Assembly (NCBI GenBank): GCA_011037195.1
Contig: JAAEAF010003124.1
Location: forward strand, 1-64,000
Length of the DNA stretch: 64,000 nucleotides
DNA from: Triatoma infestans
Taxonomy: Eukaryota > Arthropoda > Insecta > Hemiptera > Reduviidae
Direction of reading: 5' to 3'
Shown here in pieces: positions 55,108-64,000 of this stretch; position 1 is the stretch's first letter, and the number at the start of each line of letters is the position of its first letter. The notes under the pieces are model-generated. The model had not been told where the DNA came from and made no database searches. It saw only the letters and a list, made by a program, of their open reading frames with translations. A program made the position numbers and the translations under genes.

Positions 55108-55557
55108 ATGAACGAACATGTTTTTAGCGAAATAGGCTATGGCAGGGAGGGTCGACAACCTTTTAGGTTATATATCGGCAATTTTCGTAGCTTTGTTGAT
55201 GGTCAAACTTTTTTCTTATCTCCATCACTGGGAAACAGAATATCACAAAAAAACGTAAAAGCGCAGAAAGCTCAAACCAGATATTTTGTTCAGGAAGCAT
55301 CATCAAATCCCAACAAGAGATTTCGGTCAAAAATTCATCAACTTATTACATATAATACTTTAATGAAGGGTATTACATTTTTCCGTGGCCAATATGACCA
55401 ATATTTGGGACGATTCGTCCTAAATATCTCACACACCCACAACACACTTCAAGCTAATCACTTTTATTTCAAAATATTTTATCAGGAAAACTTAGTTAAG
55501 AGAGTTTTCCACTATAATATCACTTCAGCACCTATAAGGTCCTACCCACCTGAGTAA
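55108..55557 (+). CDS. Unrecognised open frame, 149 aa
   Basis: Same first 107 residues as 14238-14588. A one-base loss then gives a different and longer C-terminus (HTHNTLQANHFYFKIFYQEN and on). That tail overlaps Helentron-like module debris. The instability of the frame between the copies and the lack of a family match argue against a gene. Confidence 0.15.
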   Translation: MNEHVFSEIGYGREGRQPFRLYIGNFRSFVDGQTFFLSPSLGNRISQKNVKAQKAQTRYFVQEASSNPNKRFRSKIHQLITYNTLMKGITFFRGQYDQYLGRFVLNISHTHNTLQANHFYFKIFYQENLVKRVFHYNITSAPIRSYPPE

Positions 55558-55996
55558 CTTTAACATAAAGTAAGTGCTTTGCTAGAATTCCATTCCAATT
55601 TAAGGAAAATCAGTTAACCAAAAATATGAAATTACTATATAAGTTTCTGAGTATTCCGAAAATATTTCCCACGATTTTCTTTGGACTTTAAACTATAAAT
55701 GCTAACTGCCCACACATATAAACCTATCACATTTATTTGAAATATTTGACTGGAAAAATTGATTTTAATAAGTTGATTGGGAAGCTGAGACGTTAGTTTT
55801 ATCTCTAAATTGTACCAAATAGAATTTTTGGGGTTGAGTATAGCGATGCCATGTATGTATAATGTTGACGTATTCATTGTAGAACACACATTCAACTTAT
55901 GCACTCTTATAGCTCCACAATATCTGTATCTATATACAGGTACTATTTTAGACAGAATTTTTGAAAATAAACTTGTTAAAAATAATCTCTTATTTG

Positions 55997-57018
55997 AAAC
56001 AATTTTTTTTTTTTACTTCCTCTTACTCTCCTTGTAAGAGGAAGTATTGTAATCGTGTCAAATTTTCGATATCGAGTTTTCACTGGAAATATCCGTTTTG
56101 GGGTCCCCTGAGTCCAAAAAAGTGGTTTTTAGAAAATGGTCTGTGTGTTGAGTGTGTGTATGTGAACAGCATAACTCAAAAACGAAAATCCCTAGATAGT
56201 TAAAACTTGATATTCGGTTTAGGTATCACCATGGCATCTGACAGTACGTTATCTGTCAAAATTCCTCAAACCGGGAGTACCACTTTATTTGTTGGTTTTT
56301 TACTTTTTGCGTTTTTCTCGAAAATGGCTCTGACGATTTTCTTCAAACTTGGTATATCAAAGTTTACTACACATACAAAGTGCTACAACTTTTAATTGAA
56401 ACATTTCTCTGGGAAAATTCATTTAAGGGCAGTTATGGGGGTGGGGTGTGTTTAGGTTTTCATCTAAATTGCTATTTCAGTTTATTAGACAATTCTGTCA
56501 TCTAAATAATGTTAATTAGAATTGAATATGTTGTTGAAATTCTGAGTTTGAAAAAATCGGATAACCGGAAGTGCGTTTACTTTACCACTTACTAAATGAT
56601 TTTTTTTCGCGATTTTCTCAAACATGGTTCCGACGATTTTCTTGAAACTACATATATAAACTAAACATACAAAGATCTACAACTTTTATATATAACATTT
56701 CTCTGGGAAAATTCATTTAAGGGCACTTTTAAGGGCGGGGGTGGGGTTATGTTTTTCTCTAAAGTGCTATATCAATCATAGTCGATTATACAATTCTATC
56801 ATCCTAACAAAATTAATTAGAAATAAATAGATGGCCAAAATTGCCGAGTTCCAAGAAAATTACTAAACCGGAAATGCGCTTTTACTGAACAGTTTTTTCA
56901 GTTTTCGACGAATGTCATTAAATTTTATACACATTTTATACACACACTATAAAATTTCTCAATTATAATTTTGAGAACTGGAGTAAGATAAAGTTGTGTG
57001 AGTGTTTCACACCAGATT
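55997..57018 (+). mobile_element. Helentron-like element (copy 2 of 15128-16150)
   Basis: It has the same boundaries, with substitutions and small indels relative to copy 1. For example it keeps AATTCATTTAAGGGCAGTTA, followed by a G-rich block, where copy 1 has a disrupted version. Confidence 0.8.
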
Positions 57019-57229
57019 TTTTATTAATTTCAACTGTCTACCTTTCAGTGGCTGTACTTCAGTGTTACGAAGCATTTTCCGACTTATGTGTATTAGACAT
57101 TTTTTGATTCAAAATGACTTCAAAAATACGTCGTTAAACTGTGGACCTCGAATCATGTGACACCTGTATAATAATAAGAAGGGCACATAAACTTTTAATA
57201 CAGTATTCTAGCATCTCATTATTCAACAT

Positions 57230-57365
57230 TTTATTCCTGTCCAGTTTCGGATTTTCATCCATAGTCAGAGTAAATCTATCAATTTCGTGCAATGAGTTCA
57301 CTTGAAAGCAATGTTTCTGTTACACTTGTGGTTTTTATGTGCGGAAGGTTATAAGTTTATGTTAC

Positions 57366-57402
<37 letters not shown>

Positions 57403-57840
57403 AATGACAAAATGGAATTATTATAAATTTATTATTATATGGAATTATTATTATTAGACATTAGAAAATAGTTTATAATAAATAGCACCTTTTTAAGGAT
57501 ACTTTATAACTATTCAGTTGTTAAATTCATGTGTTAATTTTAGTTATAAAGTATTCTTCAAAACATGGTATTTATACACTATTTTCTAATGCCTAATCAT
57601 AATTTATAATAATTCCATTTTACCCATTAAAAACACATACATACACACACACATGGAAACAAGCTTACAATATCCCGCTCATACAAACCACACGTGTCGA
57701 ATGTAACAGAAACATTGCGTTGAAGTGAACTCTTTGTACGCAATTGTTAGGTTTATTCTGACGATGGATGGTCAGGAATAAAATAAATATGCATGCTTGA
57801 ATGGATAAAATACCAGATGTTATATCCAGCATACGAACCC
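57230..57840. repeat. Palindrome with hammerhead-like arms, family C (copy 2)
   Basis: Counterpart of 16330-16935. The left arm has TTTCGGATTTTCATCCATAG. A (GT)n expansion at 57366-57400 and a partial internal duplication with TTATTATATGGAATTATT unbalance the arms. Confidence 0.7.
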
Positions 57841-59814
57841 ATCTATATATTCTTCCACAATATTCTAGGTTTGAAGAAAATTAGAGATTATCCGCAAAAA
57901 AAAACGGTTTCCGATGAAAACTCAGTAGATATTGAAAATTTAACACTGTCAGAATATTTCTTAGTAAAGAGAAAAATGTTAATTAAAAATAAATAAGAAA
58001 AAAAAAAAATTCAAAAAATGGGGAAATTCAAAATTGAAAAAAACGCCGAAAATTCAAACATAAAATTGCGCCTATGTTTCACTTCAATCATGCAACACTA
58101 TCGATATTAATTAAAATCGATTAGCATTTATTACTGATTTTTTTTTTTTTTTACTCAAACTGATTAGTTAAAAATTTGTATATTTTGTACGCATCTATAG
58201 GTCTATAACTTTTAATTGAAATATTTTGTTAATAAAATAATTATCTTGAGGATGCTGGGGTGAAGTCGTAATACCTTTAAAGTGGCCTACAAATGATTTA
58301 ATATACTTTAGTAGTTTTTCAGAACATTGCAACCAAAGTTGAAAAATGAAATCAGAGGAAAACTTTTTCTGTTGTATCATTTTTTCCATCATAAAAGATA
58401 AAAATTAAAATATATCATGGTCCTAATAAATAATTATAAAATTTAACGACCTATATGTGATTAAAAAAAAATCACAGAGATTTTAAAAAAAGACACAAGC
58501 AAAATATTCTGAGGTTTGCAGATCTATATTTTTTGTAACAGATGGCCAGTATTGTAAATTACTCGGATGATTTTTTGCTTGCTAGTATCCTAACTCATTT
58601 TAAAATATGTAATTGTTTTACGCGCGAAAAAATAAATTAATAAAATATAGTAATGCCATATATTAATGCCTAAAATAATAATAATAATAAACTTTTGAAA
58701 TGAAGCCTTCATGAACTTTGAAAGCAGACTTGCTGCTCACAAAAACGCATTTATTTATTGTAATTTTCAACTCTTGCTCTGGTTTCGGACACGGACAAAA
58801 AAAAAATGGTGAAAGGTAAAAAATTAATTATCAAAGCCAGCGAAGGAAGTTTTTATATCACAAATTTTCGTTTTTAAAAAAAAAAAAAAAATAGAACCCG
58901 CTTTAATATTTAACAGATGTGCTGAAAAGTAAACTATGTGCCTGTCATATGGTGGTGAGCGAGGTAATATTGAGTTATATAGGAGCTGAGGCGGTGGCTA
59001 CTATATTGGACAGAACGGTGGTATCCAATATCGTAGGACCGACCGGTCGGTCGGTGGTACCATTCCTTTAACCTTTATCCCCAGTAATAATAAATGTTCA
59101 TCACATACATATCACCCTTACATCGTAGTTTATTTTATAAAATATATACAGTTTTATATATTATATACCGCCCGATTCAGCTAACTTGCCCCATCCCTGT
59201 AACTTTAGAAAGAGTTGTGGTATTATCGTGCGACAAAATTCTGCATCAATTGGATACCATAAAGTTTATTTTGAGCATATTTAAAATTTAATATGAAATT
59301 AAAGGGAATCCTGGACTTTAAAATTTCAAATAAGGCCATAATATTATTTTAAACATTATTTTTTTATTGTAAATTCCAGTCTAAATATAATGTTGAAGCA
59401 TATTTTTCAAGTAACTTTTGCCATAAAAAAGTTATAAAGTTTTTTCAAAAATCTTAATTGCAGATTTTTTGTTACAGGCGTAATAAATAATAAAAATATT
59501 CTTCAATAAGCTTAAATACTCTTTAGTTAAAATTCTGTTTGTAATCTTTAGAAATAAGAAAAAAATATGTTCGATGTTTGGATTGAATATGGTCGAAATA
59601 GTCGATTGTCTGCCCATGTTTACAGGTATTTAATTGAAATAAAGAAAAAAAACGATGTCAAATTTTTATTTCAAATGAGATTATTTGTTCTCTAGGAGGC
59701 GTACAAAAAATTATTATTCTCTTTCCAGCGCGGCAATAAGTATTCTACTACTTGAGAGACATCGAACATAACAACAGACAACTTTTTACAAATAAGCATT
59801 CGTTTGGAATACTT

Positions 59815-60165
59815 GATCAATGGTATTTGTTCTCTTCACAGATGGAGTGAGGGAGAAAAGGTGGCATTTCATTTAACTTATCAGTCCTTGTTAATGAAGA
59901 AGGCATGGAGTCTTCCATATCCCTAGCATGAGTCAAAAAGCCTCTTCAAAAAAGACACCTCAGTTAAGGTGTGGGGTAGAATCAATGTCCATGCACATAG
60001 CGAACTGCTTGTCATATAAAACGGAGCTTCGGCCGCATATATATACACTGAAGAAGTTCTTCATTTGCTCCAATTAAGGAGACAACTTTGTGCTGATGCA
60101 TGATGATGTATCACCTTAAAATGTGTTTATTTTAAAACAACCTCAAAGCAATTGTTCCGTATGAG
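59815..60165 (+). pseudogene. Tc1-like transposase relic (copy 2)
   Basis: Counterpart of 18925-19260, with the same VKVWGRINVHAHSELLVI and FVLMHDDVSP blocks and the same stops. The shared damage shows the element was dead before the large duplication. Confidence 0.65.
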
Positions 60166-60445
60166 TGTCTGGTTTAATAACATTTTGCTAGAAGAAGAAA
60201 AAAGAATAATTAACACACTGAATCAGTGACAGGAAAGAATCGATCACTTGAAATATCCAAATTTATAGAGAGTTTATTTATTCCAAATCTAAATTTCAAA
60301 TAACTGAAAATTACCTATGATTTTATCCGTCTTGCATGCTTAATTTTTTTTGGTTCTGACTGGTTTCGAATTCTCGTCTATCGTCAGAATAAGACTATAA
60401 ATTCATTTAGAGAGTTGACTTCAACTTAATGTTACTATCACGCAA

Positions 60446-60970
60446 CATCCTGTTGATGCCATACAATCAGTATAATACATGCAACTTTGGTCTGGCCAGA
60501 AAAACAAGAACCACGTTATATAAAACCCTTATTCACCCAGTAATGACGTATGCTTCCCAAACTTGGACAATTCCCAAAGCTGATGAAAAGAAACTCTTTG
60601 TATTTGAAAGAAAATTTCTCCGACGCATTTTTGGAGCCGTGAGAGAAGGGGATATATGTGGGAAATGAAGAAACAAGGAGTTATATGAATTGTATTGTAT
60701 ACATGATAAGATTGTCTAGGCTGAACTGTGCTGGTCATGTAGCGAGTATGGAGGAAAGTGTAGTGCCAAGATGGATCCTGGATGGAGAGCTGGGCACAAC
60801 AAAAAAGAACGGTAGGCAGAGGGTGGCTTGATGGTGTGACCAGTTGATGATGCGGGGAACTTGTTAATAGTTAGCAACTGGAGAACAGCTGCAACTGACA
60901 GACATCTCTGGGAATATGTTCATTGAGGAGGCCAGGACCTGTCAAGGGTTGTAGAGCCAAGTAGATAGAT
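60446..60970 (+). pseudogene. RTE-like LINE C-terminal fragment (copy 2)
   Basis: RKTRTTLYKTLIHPVMTYAS then QTWTIPKADEKKLFVFERKF: this copy keeps the YASQTWT block that copy 1 lost. It has instead lost 18 bp (18 bases of copy 1 around 19601) and gained a shift after FGAVREG. A family arm with a hammerhead-like core precedes it at 60330-60455. Confidence 0.8.
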
Positions 60971-61437
60971 AGTAGCAAAAATGTGAACACAAAATTTTTG
61001 GACTTTTTCCTTACTATTTTGTTTTACTTTCTAGCAAAAGGAATAGTCTGATTTGATCATTTCAGTATTTATAATTGGTTAAGTTTATAAAATTTCAGAA
61101 GAAATGCTATTTTGGCTGTTGGTCTGTTGGCCTCTCTGAAGGATTTGTTGAACTTCAGAAACTCAGAATACGCTTAGCAAATACTAAGCTAGGCGCCGAA
61201 CATGGTGAAGCTGTAACAATTTAAAGAAAGAAAAAATATTGAAATGACCCATTAGAAGAAATTTTGAAGAAATATCTTGAAAAAAATGTAGCTGTTTTTA
61301 AATAAAATCTCAAGAAAAAAATAGGTACTCTTAAAGATCCAGTAGGGGTTAGTGGGCTACCACTACTTTGGAGATCTTGGCACTCTACCTACTTATATGA
61401 CCCTAATTACCTAACTCTGACATATCCAACACTCATA

Positions 61438-62155
61438 TGTTATATACCCGCCATCTTCTCCCAGCAAAGACCCGTCAACTCCTTGTGACCTCCCTTATAT
61501 TCCCCCATTTCGACTATGGTTGCTTAGTGTACGGGGGACTCTCTGGAGATCTCGAGGCCAAACTTAAACGTCTTATGAACTGTTTTATTCGTTTTATCCT
61601 CGGAATCCCCAGAGACTCCCGCATATCGCACTTCTACCACGAGTTGAACTGGCTCTTCCCTATCTATCGTCGCCAGTACTTCTTAGGCTCTTTACTCTTT
61701 CAAGTCATCCAATTTCAAAGACCCTCGTATATCTTTAAACTTCTGAAATTTAAATCGTCTGTCCACACCCGTAACACACGCTCCCGTCCTTCCGATCTTT
61801 ATACTCCCTCCCACCATACATCCGCTTTTCAAAAATCCTTTGTAATCCGTGCCACCTATTTATGGAACTCCTTACCTTTGTCTATCCGTCGTGCCTCCAC
61901 TATTGATACCTTCAAGTCCCGTCTTTTTCACCACCTCTTATCCTCACAAGTCTCTCCGAACCCTTAGAAGATTCCTCTCTTTCCTCCTTATCATTCATGG
62001 CTTAATCATTTTCAATAATTATTATTATCAATTATTACTAATGATATATACATAATTGTCAAGGCCAGACATACTAGGCCACTTGTATTTTGTATTATTG
62101 TTCCTAAGGGACTTATGTCCCGGAACAAGAATAAAATTTTTCATTTCATTTCATA
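61438..62155 (+). mobile_element. 5'-truncated LINE insertion present only in copy 2
   Basis: The insertion is 718 bp by comparison with the empty site at 20528-20544. It carries an uninterrupted frame to 61967 encoding RT C-terminal blocks: TSLIFPHFDYGCLVYGGLSG, KRLMNCFIRFILGIPRDSRI, FQKSFVIRATYLWNSLPLSI and STIDTFKSRLFHHLL. A short 3' UTR ends in AATAAAATTTTTCATTTCAT, a TTTCA-type microsatellite tail. The 5-bp TCATA at both ends may be a target duplication or microhomology with the tail. The open frame and unique presence mark it as recent. The clade (Jockey-, CR1- or Daphne-type) is not decided. Confidence 0.92.
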
Positions 62156-63296
62156 CATATTCAAGAAAGCTACATTTACAAGACCTAAAGGTGGTCGCTG
62201 TCCGGTAAAGGTGGCAATAATTCTTAAGGAGAAACAGTATAAGCTCTGTCACAGACTATCTTGCTCAGGTACTAGGTCTGGAACCCAATATAATTTACAG
62301 GTCAATTAAATTTGTTCAATTTGTCAAACACTTAGCTTTTCGGGTTGGGACTGCGCGATCTATGGTTTGTTATAAACTGGCTATTGCGTCCATATTGCAA
62401 TACGCCAATTTCAAATTAGTATTGATCGGTTACTTAATATATACTACCCCGAAGGAATCATTAAGTTGAAATAAAATTAAAAAAAAAAAAAACTGTTAAA
62501 ATTAAAAAACAAATTAAGTAGTCATTCAAATAATTTATGAAAGCAATTTTCATATTAATTGCTCACTTGCAATCTAAAATATGCAATAAAAATGTACAAT
62601 AATCAGTAAAATTTATTTAATGAGATCGAAATGACCTTGGGAGGGTTTATAAGACTTGGTGGTATCCTAAATACTTTTTCAGCGATGAGGGGCACAGAGT
62701 ATAGTGAAGGCTTGGTGAAGCATTTCACGTATGTAATAAGTGAATCTAGAGAGGAGGTGGGGGTGTGCTCTCGGCAACACCATTAATACACTATAATAGT
62801 GCGCCATGGCCTAGTTGTGGATATTTAGCTGGCATGTGACCATGATATTCAGCTATGTAAACTACCCAGACTACTAGATAGTAGGCAGAATACATCATCT
62901 ATCTATCTTACCACCATAACATCATTTATTTATTTAACAATATTAAATTGAATAATAAAAGATTTATTTTTCAATTACCACATTGTATGTGACGATGCCA
63001 ATGTAGGTCGTGCTTTTTCTGCAACAACATTAAATAAATAATCATCGTTAGTTTCTAGAAATGAACTTTCATCAAAGATATCTATCTTATCTTCAATGTC
63101 CATCAATGTAATTACAACATTATAATATAATGAAGCTATAGACGATATTAGGACTAGCATCACACTATTTTAATGTGTCTCATGAGTGGACAATACAATC
63201 TTTTACATTTTAATCATTGTTAGATTCAAAAGTCTTTGATGCATATTTTCACTTTTGAGAATTTAGTTTTCTTTACAACAATTTCTTTAAAAAAAA

Positions 63297-64000
63297 AATA
63301 AAAAATCTGGTGTGAAACACTCACACAACTTTCTCTTACTCCAGTTCTTAAAATGATAATTGACAAATTTTATAGTTTGTTTACCAAATTTAATGAAATT
63401 CGTCGAAAACTGAAAAAAACTGTTCAGTAAAAGCGCACTTCCGGTTTACTAATTTTCTTGAAACTCGGAATTTCAGCCATCTATTTATTTCTAACTAATT
63501 ATGTTTGGAGATAGAATTGTATAATGAACTAGGATAGCACTTTGATGAAATCTAACCCCACCCCTCCCCTAAAAGTGCCCTTAAAAGAAATTTCCCAGAG
63601 AAATGTTTTAGATAAAAGTTGTAGATCTTTGCATGTTTAGTTTATATACGAAGTTTCAAAAAAATCGTCAGGAGCCATTTTTGAGAAAATTGCGAAAAAG
63701 TGAATAAATCATTTAGTAAAGTGGTAAAGTAAACGCACTTCCGGTTATCCGATTTTTTTCAAACTCGGAATTTCAACAACATATTTAATTCTAATTAACA
63801 TTATTTAGATGACAGAATTGTCTAATAAACTGAAATAGCACTTTAGATGGAAACCTAACCCCACCCCTCCCCCAAAAGTGCCCTTCAATGCATTTTCCCG
63901 GAGAAATGTTTCTATAAAAGTTGTAGCTCTTTGTATGTGTGGTTGATGTTTAAAGTTTAAAGAAAATCGTCGGAGCGATTTTTGAGAAAATCGCAAAAAA
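63297..64000 (-). mobile_element. Helentron-like element, copy 2 of 21679-22678, cut by the window end
   Basis: It starts at AAAATCTGGTGTGAAACACT and continues through two CCCCACCCCTCCCC blocks. The window stops within the module, at GAGAAAATCGCAAAAAA. It differs from copy 1 by scattered substitutions and single-base indels. Confidence 0.85.

Larger units (their letters stand above)
47758..64000 (+). repeat. Large direct duplication, copy 2 (cut by the window end)
   Basis: It repeats 6888-22380. Besides point changes it differs by a LINE insertion at 61438-62155, a longer (GT)n and an extra ATTATTATATGG segment near 57365-57450, and many small indels after 55,430. The left junction AATTAAT/TCAAAACAC at 47757/47758 shows no longer shared sequence with the copy 1 flank. 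Confidence 0.95.

Overview
This is a eukaryotic, strongly AT-rich and repeat-dense window. I find no host protein-coding gene with a recognisable conserved domain. It holds decayed copies of several non-LTR retrotransposon types, Penelope-like debris, tRNA-derived SINEs with poly-A tails, a Tc1-like transposase relic and a ~1 kb non-autonomous family with Helentron-type ends. This fits an arthropod, most likely an insect and perhaps a hemipteran, but the species call is inference.

Layout. 0.5-6.6 kb is a large inverted repeat whose arms each carry a Helentron-like copy; its spacer holds a MITE-like insertion and two SINEs. 6.9-22.4 kb recurs in direct orientation at 47.8-64.0 kb (cut by the window end), offset 40,870 bp at the start. 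The first ~7.7 kb of the two copies shows no indel that I found and only about eight base differences; after ~14.57 kb indels and substitutions become common. Each copy carries RTE-like and I/R1-like LINE fragments, SINE relics, a Tc1-like relic, palindromes and Helentron-like copies. Only the second copy has a 718-bp LINE insertion, and the first preserves the empty site. 22.4-47.8 kb is single-copy here: a Jockey-like LINE end (23.3-23.7 kb), an I/R1-like LINE (25.8-26.8 kb), two LINE 3' ends (27.7-29.3 kb), an LTR-type pol tail (30.0-30.5 kb), a Jockey-like reverse transcriptase (33.0-33.9 kb), a Penelope-like GIY-YIG end (37.3-37.9 kb), an I/R1-like RNase H region (43.1-44.2 kb), plus SINEs and Helentron-like copies.

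The most interesting signal is a set of hammerhead-ribozyme-like cores (CTGANGA, small stem-loop, GAAA, short CCGG-like helix III, then GTC or GTT) in at least four sequence families. One lies directly downstream of a Penelope GIY-YIG domain, where such ribozymes are known. The others mostly sit in the two arms of short palindromes at 11.9, 16.3, 29.4, 38.3 and 47.2 kb. Together they suggest that inverted pairs of Penelope-type termini are a recurrent insertion form in this genome.

The genes do not form a pathway. Nearly every open frame is a transposon remnant or chance. What can be learned is the nested insertion history and the recent, unevenly homogenised (or misassembled) 40.9-kb duplication.
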